Shown here: positions 11,357-23,926 of the stretch, one piece after another
Numbering within the stretch: position 1 is the first letter of the stretch
Layout of the letters: the number at the start of each line of letters is the position of its first letter
Origin: Archilochus colubris
Taxonomy: Eukaryota; Chordata; Aves; Apodiformes; Trochilidae
Direction: 5' to 3'
Assembly: GCA_023079485.1 (NCBI GenBank)
Contig: CM041092.1
Span: 3,243,127-3,307,126, forward strand
DNA: 64,000 nt
Notes under the pieces: generated by a model
Database searches by the model: none
Told to the model about the DNA's origin: nothing
Seen by the model: the letters and a program-made list of their open reading frames with translations, nothing else
Position numbers and translations under genes: made by a program

Positions 11357-14300
11357 TGGAGGAGGAGAGGACAGGGGGGGTGGTTTGAGCCATTGGTAGA
11401 GTGGGTGTGATGATCATATTCCAGTTTTGAGGCTTCAGATGCTCCTTTGGAAGTCAAATATTATTTGTTGCCCCCATTATCAATGAGTCAGGACATTTGA
11501 AGAAGTTAGAACCAATCTTTTGTCACTGCAGAGGAGCCACTTCTAAGCAGCTCAACAAAGTACTTACAGCATATAAATTACCTGGCAATTTGGGTGCATG
11601 CTCTGCCTGCAGTGTCTTCTCACCTAGCCTTTCTTATTTGCAAATTTACGTGAACAAATTTGTATCTACAAGTTGTAAACTGCATCTAGTTGTTATTCGT
11701 GTGTTTTGGGTTTTGGGTTTTTTTTTTTTTTTTTTGTCAAAATATAAATATATGGGGGAAAGAGCAAAAATATGGATAATAACAGTGCTCTGCCTGGAAA
11801 GTCTACAGGTATCAAGTGTTTTACATTGGGGGGAAAAAAGAAAAAGAAAATAAAAAGAGAAAAAAAAAAAAAGAAAGAAATAAAAGAATGATTTTTGCAA
11901 CCAAATTTCCAACCAGCAGAGTATCAAGGAAATCCCAGCTGTTTATTTCCACTGAACTTGGCTGTACCTAACCCTGGATACTTAGCCCTAGATACACACT
12001 CTCAACCAGGATTTAAATACTTCTGCTCTTCACATTGTCCAGAAGCAAATTTCCACAAATAAGGGAAGGTGTGCACATCAAATTCCCAGCTGTGTATCTG
12101 GGTGATGTTAAGAACACCTTTAGCCCCCAAAGATCAAGGACTGATGACTGAAGCTGGAGAAACTCATCTTGTCCTTGGACCATTTTTGTATCTATTGGAC
12201 TGACAGTTTATACCATGGTTTCTCAGATCCTTCTGCTCCAGAGTAGACCCTTGGCTTTAAATAATTGAAAAAAAATATTAATATACAAATTATTACTATT
12301 ATGAAATAGGGAAACTGTTCATAGATGCATATTTATATATGGCATTCAAACCCTGATACTTCATGTTCTTCTCAGAGCTATTGAGAGTAGCAGAGAAAAG
12401 TATGTGACAGTAAAAAGCATAGGGACTGTAACAAGCTTGACCTTTACATATTACAGAAATAAAATTGTGTGTGGTCTTCCTCTGATGCCCTACTCAAGAT
12501 TTGTATTGCAAACACCTTTCTTCAAACATCCATTTAACATGCATCCATCTGTCAAGCCATGTTTTCCCCAGCAGTGTTAATGTGCTTGTGCCCCCTTCCA
12601 CTTTGGTAGTTCACACCTTTAACTAGGGCTGGAGCCAGAGTGCAATAAACAGCCTTCCATGGGCTGGAGGAGAAGAAAAAAAGGCTCAAAATGTGAGAGA
12701 CACTTCATCAACAAAACAAGAGCAAGAAGGATGAGTTCCTACGTTTAGGGCAGGGCAGGAGTGATGGGCTTGAAAAGCTTTCCTGCTAATACCTCTCCTA
12801 AGGAAAAAAAAAAAAAAGACAAAAGAAAAAAAGATAATAAAGAAAATGAGAGAAAAAAAGAGAAAAATTATGACTAAGAGCTCAAAAGAGAGGACAGAAA
12901 GTAATACCCAATGGGGAGGGCACATTTACAGGCTAAAAGAAGCAGCATTTGCCCAGCTGCCAACCAGGTGCTCTGTCTTAGCTTGTTTAAAAAAGACTTC
13001 TGGTTGTGTTTAATTAGTTATGAGGGAAGATCCTGCACGAATGTATCAGTTCAAGCTTTCAGTTTGCCTACAATATTTCACCTCTGCTCAGAAAAGCAGT
13101 GTCAGTGGGATACAGAAAACTTGAAAAAAACAGAGTATGAAAGTTCCTGCCTTAATGAAATATTAAAAATGCATCAGGAATACTGTTCTGGCATTAAAAA
13201 TAAACAATAACATTTCTTCCTAGTTATGGTTCACTTCAATTCTTTAAAAATTAATTATTACCTCTTTAAATATTTGATTAAATTAGATTTGGGTGGGTTA
13301 TCACTATCCACATGTTGCTGGGTATAAATTTGCTTTCTTCAGTTCCTGACATGTACAGGCATGTTGTACAGTTGTTTGATTATTAGAAAACTAAATCCTA
13401 TGACTCTGTTTTGGCAGTTTGCAAAATATATAGTAGTGAATCCTCTCACTTTGAATGGAAATGCAGTATTATGCTAGAAATCTCTAATAAAAGAGGAAAA
13501 GTAAAGCAGCAAAATTACATTACATGATACTTGGGACTTTCACATCATATCTTATCATGTTGCTGTATCTCACTCTCTAAAAAGGCCACATTCTTTTTAA
13601 TAATGGTTAATTAGGATTTGGGGATAATAGCTTAGAAATCATAGGAAATTGCTAGGCATATAAAGTCTATTCTGCTCTCAATGCATCAGGATTTATGAAC
13701 ATAACTACTTAGATAGCAAGGGGAGAATAAACCCTGTAGCATGTCCTAAGAGAGGTAAGACAATTATTTCTCAAACTATTATGATAAAAGTAAATTAGTA
13801 TGTCCAACCAGATACAGAAGAAACATTGATGGGGGAGTGCAGTGGCTGATACAGTTATAAAACATTAGCTTAAGTGAAACACATGTATTATAAAGGTATT
13901 TGATAATGAGAATAATTTTTAGAAGTTCTTTTCTACCCACAGAAACAGAGACTCAGGGATGCTGCCTTGCCAGCACATTTTCCCATCTGACTTAAGAACA
14001 GCAAAAGTTTTCTCAGTCTTTTTTCCTTCTCCCTTTTAGGGTTAAGAGAAAGGTTGTGGGTCCTTGGCCTCTGTACCAGTATTGCTAACAGAAAAAGACT
14101 CTGGGGAAGGGTTTGTTTGGGCACTGGGGATGAGGACACATCCCAGCTAGGAGTGAAGCTGAGAGTCACAGCTCAATCTGTGCAGCCCAGTGAGGAGTCA
14201 GCAGGAGTTCTGGTCAGCAGGGACCAGAACCAGATTAAAATGTGTGATACAAGAGGTAAAAAATAAATCTATCCTGCATTCTCTAAGCCACAGCCACCTG

Positions 14301-15748
14301 ATTTTTTTACTTATCAAAGAATTTCATTACTAGTTTGCCTTTATCAAGGAAAAATAGACATAGGCTGTGTGGCTGACACAGCTGAGAAGTTGATGTATAT
14401 TTTTATTTTTTTTTTTTGAAAGATCAGCTGAAGTGGCACTTTGTACCTGAAACCAAATATCCTGAGGTTTGCAGAGGGCTTTCTATTTCATCTTTTGTCC
14501 AGAGAGAAAAGACTGAATTTGAACCAAAGAGGAAACAAGACCATTTAGATTTGGGTGATGTGGCTCTCCTTTCAGATGCATTGAAAATATCCTACTTGAT
14601 CCTTGAAAAGCCAACATTAAGGAAAAAATAAATATATATATTTTAAAAAAATAACTCAGCCTTCCCTAAATAATACCACAATGCCAACAGCTGCCTCCTG
14701 AACCTGTACATTGGCAGCTTTGGAAGAATAATTGACTTTGTGACAAGATGCTCTGTTCATTGTTCAGATAGTGTAGATGAAGCTTCCCCTCAACTTGCTC
14801 CACAGCCCTCTTCTCCCTTGTGCTGCACCAGGATGGTGCAAGGAGAGATTTTCTGTGGGCTTAAACCTGCTGTGCTAGCCAACCATTTATCAAGGCTATA
14901 TGAAACTTTGTGCAAAATTGTAGGAATAATTGTTCAAAACTGCACCAGATTGGTGCATTTCAAAGGATTTTTTCTTCCTTAGATTTAAAATGGGACTTTT
15001 TAAAGGAAAATATTGCCTGGTTTTTAATCACAGAGGTCAGGGTTTTGCTAATTATATATACATTAAATCTAGAGCACTAAAAATGAGTTTTACAGCAGAA
15101 TAAAAACAGTTCCTTCAGATCCATCCCTAGGACCCCATACTTTTCCTCACTGGCTACACAGAGATTTCAGCCTTTTCACATCTGTTTAACTACTAAAATG
15201 GGTGGGATTTCTTGACTCTTTGTGCATCCTTTCATTCATTAAAATGCCCAAATAAACCTCAGCTTCCTTCTCCTTGGAGGGAAAGTGTCCATCAGGATCT
15301 ATATTTTTTACCACCTAGACTTGACTGCAGGACTCACCTCCCTGCACTGCATCATGCAGCTTTACTTTTAACTTCTTTTTTTCAGCCTGAGATGCCTAAC
15401 TTGATGGAAAGATGGATTTATTGGCATGAATTGCTCCCTTTTCTCCAAGCAGCAGAGGCTTCTCAAACCAAAATAGAACTAGAGTGGACTGAAGAGGCTG
15501 AACGAGGCATTCATCTCCCCTTTGCTCTGAAGCAGAGACACCCAAATCATCACAGCAAAATCCGGAGGAATATCAAACTGTCTTGTGGAGGATGAGAAAG
15601 GAAAATGTCTGGAGAATCAGCCTGCAGATTGAATTCTCTTCCTGCTGCTTCAGAGCCATCCTGAGGTGCTTCAGCTCAACAGCTATAGACATCACTGAAG
15701 CACTCAGAGCAGTAGGGCAGGAAGCTGGGCAAAGGCAATAGTGCAGGA
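11357..15748. other. Unique sequence with scattered A- and T-rich patches
   Basis: No gene or repeat family is recognised over 4.4 kb. Low-complexity patches are T/G-rich at 11703-11736, A/G-rich at 11829-11885, A-rich at 12802-12868 and T-rich near 14401-14417. The section 13200-13900 is AT-rich and repeat-free and may hold conserved non-coding DNA. Open frames of 99-127 codons (12911-13210, 15212-15595) show no recognisable domain. Confidence 0.5.
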
Positions 15749-15785
15749 GAAAAAAAAAAAGAAAAAAAAAAGTGTTTTTTTTTTC
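15749..15785. repeat. A-run followed by T-run (self-complementary)
   Basis: Two A runs (~10 each, split by G) followed by GTG and a T run of ~10. The arms are complementary, so single strands could form a short A-T hairpin. Confidence 0.7.
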
Positions 15786-15976
15786 CTGCTTGTGTGTTAA
15801 TAATCCCAGCTCCATTTGCATATTTTTGATTTTGCTGTTGACTAAAGTTGGGTCCCTGAGGTACTTCTGTAAGGGCAGCTGGGGGGTGATGGGGAGGGGC
15901 GGGTGAGAGGCAATGGGGAGGGTTGGTCCTTGGCCAAGAAACCTGCTCAAAAGTGGAAATAAACTGTTCCTGTTTG

Positions 15977-16081
15977 GGAAAAAAGGAGGAAAAAAAAATA
16001 ATAAAATTTAAAAAAGAAACAAAGACGAAAAAAGAAAAAAAATTGAAAAAGGAAAAATAAAAGGAAAGGGGGAAAAAAAAG
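15977..16081. repeat. A-rich polypurine tract
   Basis: About 100 bases of A runs with interspersed G (GGAAAAAAAA, GAAAAAAAGAAAAAAAATTG style) and few pyrimidines. It causes an open minus-strand frame rich in Phe, which is an artefact. Confidence 0.85.
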
Positions 16082-18679
16082 CAGCTTTGGATGGGAAAGC
16101 TGCTTCCACAGCCAAAAAGAATTATTTAAGTTGGCTAATGTAACATGGCCAGTTGATCCTTTGCCTTTCATAGTTCTACTTGCCTGCTGTCCTCTTCCTT
16201 GGGGCTGTCTGAAGAAAGGGAAGGAGCAGACAGATGTTCCTGGCCTGTGCTGGTAAGAGATCAGGAGCACATCTGAGCTTCTTGTCTCTCTTCAGAGGCA
16301 TCCAGCTGGGAATCCTGATTCACAGCTGGCTCACCAGGGTCTTGCCATCAACCTGGGAAGATGATGAATTCTCAAAACATTTGGAACTGTGAAAGAAAGA
16401 AAAAAAAAAAAAAGAAGAAGAACAAATTTACATGAAGGAAAGGAACATTTATTCATCCTCTCTGCCACTTCTGTTTATTTTCGTTGTCCTTGGGGAGACA
16501 GTCTGGTAAGGAGATAGTAGGGACATGGTTACCTTGCCCCTACAGCTCCCAGGGGGCCAACTTCCAGTCATTCCTTGTCCGTGCTTACTTGGAAGTAGTG
16601 GAAAAAAATAAAGACACAGGAGAAAATCTTCTGAGTAAATCTTCTGAGTAAAAGAGCCTTGCCCTTTTACTCAACATTTTCTGCACAAGCCCAACATCCC
16701 ATCCTGCAAAAAACTTATGGAGAGGTGGCCAAAAAGGGCCCTGTGGGGCTTTTAGATTCATTTTACAATGATGAAGGAAGAACCAGATCTGCTTAGATGT
16801 TGCTTGTTCACCCAAATCATACTCAAAGTGAAAGATAATGCCTATCAGTAGGTATTGAGGGTCTCCAAGTTATCATGAAGTGGTCCTCACAGTGGAATTA
16901 AAAGCTCAGAGCATCCTGCTCTACAAATGCCAGTCCTTAAAGGAAAGGAAATTTGTTCCTTAGTTATGGTGATATTCAAACTATAGGTCAGTCATGAAGA
17001 ATTGGCTTGCCAGTTTGTAGGGGACACTGCAAAGCAGAATGTCCACAGCATCAGGAGTAACTGGGAAGCAGAAGAAAATATTAATTAGCTCCAAAACACC
17101 AAGGGACTACAAGACAATAAACTCAAAGCTTTTCTCCAGCAGCAAGGGCTGCACAGAATGGTTGTATCAAGTGTAAGCTGGACCTATCATGTTATAAGGA
17201 ACAAGGGATTAAAAGCTAAGAAAAGACTGTAGGTTTGAGGAACACATAAGGATTTGGTGAAAGGTCTATGTGAGGCAGTAGAACAACCAGTGATAAGAAA
17301 AAGATGGCAATTTGCAGTGTCATGTGGACATAAAGAAAGGAAGGGGAAGTACAAAAGAGACTGAGCTGGGTAAGAGTTACCAAGGTGAGGAAGGAGCTGA
17401 TGAGCAAGAAGGAAGACAAGAGTGTTAACTCTTGTGTCTAAAGGATTTTTTCATTTGGTTCCTCACAGGACAGTAAATAAATGGCACTGTAGGCAAAGTT
17501 ATTACATGCCTGATGTTAGTGACTCAGCATAGAGCAGCTCCCTGCTTTTTCCATATCCTTCATTGTTACACCATATTTAAAATTATCACATAATTCAGTT
17601 TTATAGGTACGTTTTTACGCCACTGTGTTCATCCCAGAGAAGGAAAATTCTTTTTAATTTAATTTTTTCTGTCACTCTTGACAAGCAGGCTTCCTCTGAT
17701 CCACTCAGAAATAAAGAATAAATTACATCCTATCACTGTTGCTGCTATATTCCCTTATAATTGATATATTTCCTTCATTATGGTGGTTTTCCTTTGGACC
17801 ATTTTCCCCCTAACTGCATGTTCTGCTATGCAAAGGTTAGATTCAGGACTAGAAACTTGGGTAAGACACCAGACCTTAAAGTTAGTTACAGAAGTGCAGA
17901 GAAGGAACTACACGAGGCTTCAGACTTCTTTAAAAATACAAAAAAGGGCAAAAAGGTCTAAAGTGTTTCTTTCATGCAATAAATGTGCATGGGTTGCCCA
18001 CCACAACACTTGAGATTTTCTTGTCTTACCTTTTTCTCAGTTGAACTCAACATCCTCACTTAGCTTTTTCCTCTTATTGGCCCTTCCATCCTTCCCAGAA
18101 ATTCCTTCTCTGCCTTCCTGCAACCAAAACTCATCTCAGCTTCTTCTGCCCTACCTTGGTCAAGCACAAAACCCATCTGCAACCTCAAGTCCCCAAAGAT
18201 GATGAAAAGAGGGTGATTTTCTTTGAAAGACTGGGATATTTAAGCTTATTTATTACCCAGTTGAATAGGGGAGCTCTTTCTAGGCTGTATCTCAGTGCTG
18301 TAATAAATTACCTGGGTTGTTTTATCCTGAATTTTGCTTTCAACGAGTAGTAGTAAGAAAGAATTGGAAGTAAGCTCAGAGATCTAACTCTGTGTCTTTT
18401 GGAAGTGATCTGACTGTTGGATCAGTGTGTCCCTGGCACATTTGTAGAACAAATTCATATGTCAGCTTCCACAAAGCACTGGTAGGCTCTGAGCTTGCCA
18501 GCTCTTCCGTTCTCCTGCAAATGAAACAAAATTCAAACTTTAAATCCAGCCTCTGCAGTCTGTTCCAAGAGTGAAATTTCAGTGTGCAGATCAGAGACCA
18601 CCTCTCCAACACTGGTTCTGGTTAATCAAAAGCTTCATGGCCTCCTTTGCCAGATGTGTTTTGGACACTTGAAACCTTG
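16082..18679. other. Unique sequence
   Basis: No gene recognised. It contains an A/G-rich patch at 16391-16422 and a perfect 13-bp tandem duplication (AAATCTTCTGAGT twice) at 16624-16649. Open frames are under 80 codons and unremarkable. Confidence 0.55.
16624..16649. repeat. 13-bp perfect tandem duplication
   Basis: AAATCTTCTGAGT occurs twice back to back without mismatch, followed by AAAA. Identity suggests a recent replication slip. Confidence 0.9.
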
Positions 18680-18750
18680 CAAAAAAAAACCAACCAACCA
18701 AAAAAAAGCCAAACCAAAAAAACGCCGAAAACAAAACCAAAAACCCAACA
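18680..18750. repeat. A/C-rich low-complexity tract
   Basis: A runs with CC and CAACC interruptions (AAAACCAACCAACCAAAAA style). One of several such tracts in this window, with no gene content. Confidence 0.85.
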
Positions 18751-19970
18751 TTCATATGAAAAAAAAATCTTTTCAAGGTGCCAGAGATGTTTTGAGAAGT
18801 ATTGATCCCTGGTGGTTTCCATCATTTAACACACCTTCTGGAACAGGTAATGTCACCAGACTGCAACACCCACCTGGGCCAAAAGTTTCTGCTTGCTGTG
18901 TATATACACATTGCACGAAATGAAACAGCAAAAATGTTCTCAACAGATTTGCTTGGCTGGCCCCACATTAATTGCTGCTGTGCTGACAGAAACTCCACAA
19001 GAAACAGTCTCAACATTGGTTTTCTTTTAATCAAGCTCCTAACTTGTACCCTGTGCAAGGCTTCAGCTTTTGAGTGATTTGGAAAGGCTGCCCCATGCTT
19101 AGAGGGCTGATATATGATATTCTACAGAGTATGATAAGTAATATTTTTAAAACTCAAATAAACTCTCTGAGTGGTGGGTTTTTTTTCCTGGGAACTTTTA
19201 CTACATTTATGACAATTTAAATTTGCCTCTGGAGAGCCAAACCATGAAGATGCAGAATAGAATAGGACCAAACAGACAAGAAACCACTTGTGTCCTGAAT
19301 GGAAAGACAATAGCCTGATACTTGCCCTGTTTTTGGATGACCAAAAATTACACTAATAAATTACCAAATAGGCTTATTACACTCATTCTGCTTTTCCATA
19401 CACCTATAGCAAAAAGAAGGGTCTTATTTGAATGCATGAAAACCAGGTGACAACATATTTGAATTCTGTATAAAATAATGAGCTGTACTTTCATTTGAGA
19501 TGTGTCAAAATAAAATACCACTGGGAGAAAGTGTGGCTTGCTGAATCCTTTATAATAGGCAACATAACCAGCAATGTGTGAAAGCAGAGAAATTCAAAAC
19601 TGCATACTAAGAATCACCTTTAAAAGGTGGTGAGAGGGGGATAGCTTTGAATTCTTTCTGATTCTTCCTATTAGGATAGGTCAGGGGGAAGAGAAACTTC
19701 AAAACAATTTTGATGTCCATTAGGGAAAAAGCTTGTCCATGGCAAATATTGGCATTTTGGGCAATGACAAAATGAGATAACCAGCTGTGTTTTGGATTTG
19801 TTTGGGTTGGTTTTTTTTTAACTTTTTACAAACTCTGCTGATTTTGCATGGGGTGGAAAAAATAGAGGGTTTCTTGTACATGAACGTGTAAACCAAGACT
19901 GAATGAAATACAACCTTGGTTCACTTCTCTTCCTCTGGGAGGTGTATGACTATTGAATGCCCCACTAGGA
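18751..19970. other. Unique sequence
   Basis: No gene or repeat family recognised. A T/G-rich patch lies at 19793-19822. Confidence 0.55.
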
Positions 19971-20140
19971 AAAGAAACAAACAAAAAAACCCACCCAAAA
20001 CCAACAAAAAAACCACAACAAAACCAAACCCCAAAACAAACAAAAAAACCCCAGAAAACCAACCAACCAAAAAAACCCCGAGCAAAACAAAAAACCCCAG
20101 CCAAACAGAAAAAAACCCAACAAAGGACAAAAAAACATTA
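19971..20140. repeat. Long A/C-rich low-complexity tract
   Basis: About 170 bases composed almost wholly of A runs broken by C, CC and CCCC (CAAACAAAAAAACCC style). It is the longest A/C tract of the window. The overlapping open frames (Lys/Thr/Pro/Asn-rich on plus, Phe/Gly/Val-rich on minus) are shadows of this composition. Confidence 0.92.
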
Positions 20141-20477
20141 GAAAAGAAACTGTGGATGGAAGGTGAACCTCAGGAGTTGCATCTCTGTCTCCTACCTGCA
20201 GAAGGGACATTGGTGAACACAGCCTGTTCCTTGGAAAACCATCAATAAAAACTTCCTTCTCCTCTTGATCGGAGTCTGGATTTACAGCAAAAGCTTCAGA
20301 CAATGTTTTGGGTTTTGCCCTGAGCATTCCCACACCTGTAGCAGGCTCTACCTTGAACTCACATCACCCCTGGACCCTTGGTAATAACCCCAGGTGCAAA
20401 GCAGCTGAGTATTTCCACCCACCTGGTCCCTGCAATAGCTCTCAGCACTCATCCAAGCACAAACCAGGTTAGAAACA
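20141..20477. other. Unique sequence
   Basis: No gene or repeat recognised between the A/C tract and the CR1 copy. Confidence 0.5.
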
Positions 20478-20832
20478 AGAAATCCCAGAATGTCAGGGGT
20501 TGGAAGGGACCTCTAGAGATCATCCAGTCCAACCCCCATGCCAAAGCTGGATCACTTCAGGCAGGAAAACACCCAGGTGGGGTTTGAAAGTCTCCAGAAG
20601 AGACTCTACAACCTCTGAGCAGCCTGTGCCAGGGCTCCCTCACCCTCATGGGGAAGTTTCTTCTGATGTTGAGGTGGAACTTCCTATAATCTCACTTATA
20701 CCCATTATTCCTCCTCCTATTACTGGGCACCACTGAAAAGAGACTGACCTCTTCCTCTTGACACCCACCCCTCAGGAATTTATGGGCATTAATCAGATCC
20801 CCTCTCAGCCTTCTCCAGGCTGAACATTTTAG
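20478..20832 (-). mobile_element. CR1 LINE 3' portion
   Basis: The complement of a CR1 3' end, about 355 bp. The plus strand begins with the reversed tail (AATCCCAGAATGTCAGGGG, TTGGAAGGGACCTCTAGAGA, TCATCCAGTCCAACCCC). It then runs through CR1 body words: GGCAGGAAAACACCCAGGTG, GTTTGAAAGTCTCCAGAAG, CAGCCTGTGCCAGGGCTCCC, GATGTTGAGGTGGAACTTCC, ACTGGGCACCACTGAAAAGA and CAGATCCCCTCTCAGCCTTC. The 5' break is near 20832. Several indels destroy the reverse-transcriptase C-terminal frame. Confidence 0.93.
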
Positions 20833-21183
20833 TTCAGCATTTAGGCCCTGTATATTAAAAGCTGCCTGCATTCTGGCTCTGACTCCTCACCTCCCCCTTC
20901 AACCAATTGCACACCAATAATCTCATGGACATCTGCAAAGAGAGCTCCCCTTCCATCCCTTTCCAGGCCCATCCCTCCCTGTAGGGCCTGGATCAGACCC
21001 CTCCTCATCACCCCAGCACTGATCTGCAGAGCATCATTCACCTTCCTCAGCCACCCCACCCCATCCCACCCCACCCCACCCCATCTCATCCCACCATGAA
21101 ACTCACCAGTGACTTCTCCCACTCTGCTGCCCTTCTCTGTGTAACACAGGCTCTCTCCTAACTCAGACTCAGATGGGTGACAG
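20833..21183. other. Unique C-rich sequence with short CCCCA repeat
   Basis: Pyrimidine-biased sequence. At 21052-21098 it includes a short imperfect (CCCCA)n/(CCCAT)n array. It may be older repeat-derived DNA beyond the CR1 break, but I do not recognise it. The 93-codon minus-strand frame at 20841-21122 starts within the array and has no known domain. Confidence 0.5.
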
Positions 21184-21227
21184 ATATATATTTTTTATTT
21201 ATTATTATTTTTTTAATTTTTTTTATT
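21184..21227. repeat. AT/T-rich low complexity
   Basis: TATATATTTTTTATTTATTA and longer T runs. Confidence 0.8.
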
Positions 21228-21354
21228 CCCACCTCATTTTGTCAGCAGGATAAAAAATCAGTGATTTAAATGAGTCTCTGTTTCATACCCCTGCCTAAAA
21301 TTTGGAGTCCAAATAATCACCATATGTTGCAGGGGTAGACAGATTTTTGTGGCC

Positions 21355-21357
<3 letters not shown>

Positions 21358-21392
<35 letters not shown>

Positions 21393-21426
21393 TACCTACC
21401 TACTTACCTACCTTCCTACCTACCTC
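21358..21426. repeat. (TC)n followed by (CTAC)n compound microsatellite
   Basis: About 32 bases of perfect TC dinucleotides (21358-21389) directly followed by ~35 bases of imperfect CTAC tetranucleotides (CTACCTACCTACTTACC style). Confidence 0.95.
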
Positions 21427-23185
21427 TATTTTAAATAGCTGAATTAATTCCCAATGAGGCTTGGGGACAGACAGCTGTTTCTCTTCTTTAACCCAGGATT
21501 ATTGTTCTCCAAAATTCACCCTTTCCCAGTCAGCACCCAAGCTGGGCTCATTTTTGAATCCTTGTTCATATTCAGGGGCAGAATTGCAAAAAAATAATAA
21601 AAAAACCCCAAACCCAGAACAAAACAATAAAACCAAAAAAAAAGGTTTGACATTTGAAAGGTTTTGCTGACTTATTTTGCCATGGAATAAGAAAGACTTC
21701 AAAGCTCCCATCTTCATTTGGAGAGTTGGGAAGGAAGAATATTTGCAAAGGAGACATTTGACAGGAAAATCAGTATTAGCCTGTAGGGCAGTAGTGGAGC
21801 CAGATAAATCCTGTGCTGGCTCTTCAGGCTGAAACCTCACAAAAATAGTTTTAAGGAAAGAAGCCCTGAAGTGCTTATTTACCCTGTCCCACATGACAAG
21901 CAGTGGTGGAAAAAAACCGTAACAGCAGGAAAGAAGAGGAGCAAAAGACTAAATCAAATACTTTTCCTTACAAATAACTTGCATTTTTCAACCTACTCAT
22001 CCTAAAAAATAATAAAAGATGCTTGTTCCACCCAGGCTGCACATGATCCCTTATGCCTTGGCCTAAGTAGCCCAAAAACTATATCCACAGCCAAGAAAAT
22101 TAAATAGAGAACCTCTTTGGCTGACAGACACAGGAGGTGTGTGATGTGCAAGAAGCACAGTTCAGCAGAGGAGTCAGGGAACACAATGCCTAAAGTCAAG
22201 CTAGAAAATCCTACCTGGGGTTTGAAGGTAAAAGAGGTTGCTTGGCAAGGTCTAAATCTCTGTCTCTCTCTTTCTTCTGTCTCTGTTTCTCTTTTTCTCT
22301 GTCTCTCTCTTTTTTCCACAGGATACCCAAGCACGTCACCTCGCACACCTAAACCGTGTCTCAATTTGTGTTTGCTCTGCTTTTTTTTTTATTGCCACAT
22401 TTGAAAATTAATAATTCAATGTTCTAATATTAGCTGTCATCTTAGCTGTGATAACATTAATAATTCATCAAACTGATATCAAACAAATGGCACCTTTTTA
22501 TGCTGGATGAGAAATATGCTTTGCTACATCGGTGGAGCTAAATTTGGTGAGATTCTCCACTTTATTTCAAATGAAATCATATTTTACCAATTAGGCTGTC
22601 ATTTTATCATCTTCATGCACTTTAAAATTCTCTTGAAGGAAAGCTTTTGCATGGCCACCTAGGTTTTATTTTGTTTCCCAATGTATTTTTTTATCCCACT
22701 CAACCACAAGGCAAGAACAGTGGGGTTTATTTTGGTTTTTTGGTTGTTTTTTTTTTTCGTTTTTCCTGAAAAGGCAAGAAGCATTCAATCATTTTTATGC
22801 CCTTTCCTTCTGATCATGCACTCCCTGCCTTTCCAGGGAAAGTATCCATCATACCTGCAGTGCTTTGGCCAAATTCCAGTTTGGGTAATTACATTCAGGC
22901 TGCTTAAACTCTTCCTGGAGTTCCATTTGGAGAAGGAATTCTCTGCTCCCTGCCCTGAGTGGCTTGGGTTGGGTTGTGTGGGTTGTTAATCAGGTGCTGG
23001 GCTCCTCTCAGCAGGAACTGGCTGGGATCCAGAGGTAGGTGAAGGGATTTCTGAGTGTGGAAAGAGAGAGAGAAGCTTGTGGTAAATCTGCAAAGCGTTT
23101 GGAGAGCCCCGGGGGTGAGAGGCAGTGGGGAAAGGTGAGGTCTGAGGGGTTATCTGGGGTGCAAAGGCATCCAGGGTGTGCTCAG
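21427..23185. other. Unique sequence with small low-complexity patches
   Basis: No gene recognised. Patches are A/C-rich at 21587-21643, CT-rich at 22254-22317 and T/G-rich at 22725-22768. The part 22400-22680 is AT-rich and repeat-free, with ATTAATAATTCA and AATAATTCAATG words, and could be conserved. Confidence 0.5.
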
Positions 23186-23926
23186 AGGATGGGGGGGAGA
23201 GGAGGAAGAAGAAAAAAGAAATTTTTACAAAAAAGAAAGGAAAAGGAAAAAGGAAAAGGGAAAGGAAAAAGAAAAGGAAAAGGAAAAGGAAAAGCAAAAA
23301 ATAAAAAAGAAAAGGAAAGAGAAAAGGCAAAGGGAAAAGGAAAAGCAAAAAAGAAAAAGAGAAAGAAAAGGAAAAAGGAAAAGAAAAAAGAAAAGTAAAA
23401 GCAAAAAAAAGGAAAAGGAAAAGCAAAAAAAAAAAGAGAAAGAAAGAAAAGGAAAAAAGAAAAGGAAAAAGAAAAGGAAAAAGCAAAAAAGAAAAAAGAG
23501 AAGAGGAAAAAGAGAAGGAAAAGGAAAAGAAAAGGAAAAGCAAAAAAAAAAAAAAAAGAGAGAAAGAAAAGGAAAAAAAAGGAAAAGGAAAAAAGAAAAG
23601 GAAAAAAAGAGAAAAGAGAGAAAGCAGAGAAGAAAAGAGAGCGAGAGAAAAAAACGAGAAAAAACAGAAGGAGAATAAAAAAAGAAGAAACAGTAAAAGA
23701 AAACAGAGGGGGGGAAAGGAGGAAAAGGGAAGGGGAAATAAAAAGGTAACAAGAGGAAAAACAGAAAAACGGGGAAAAATAAGGAAGGTAAAAGTAAAGA
23801 AGAAGAAAAGGGGAAAAATAAAAAAGGGAAAACAGGGAAAAAGAAAATAAAAAGAAGAGAGAAAAAAGAGAAGAAAAAAAAGAGAAAAGGAAGAACAAAA
23901 CAAGGAAAAAAGTAAAAAGAGAGAGG
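23186..23926. repeat. ~740-bp polypurine (GGAAAA-type) tract
   Basis: Almost uninterrupted A and G on the plus strand, built from GGAAAA, GAAAAG and AAAGAAAGG words with occasional C (AAGCAAAAA). Pyrimidines are rare throughout. The very long open frames here (up to 341 codons, Lys/Glu/Arg-rich on plus and Phe/Leu/Ser-rich on minus) are artefacts of the composition. Mirror-symmetric polypurine DNA can form intramolecular triplexes, and such tracts are prone to assembly error. Confidence 0.95.

Noticed and set aside
13831..13865. GAGTGCAGTGG word resembling the 5' part of Y RNA.
   Set aside because: Only 11 bases match. The complementary 3' arm and the pyrimidine-rich loop of a Y RNA are absent.
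19826..20333. Several overlapping Phe/Gly/Val-rich and Lys/Pro/Thr-rich frames.
   Set aside because: They arise from the A/C-rich tract and mirror one another on the two strands.
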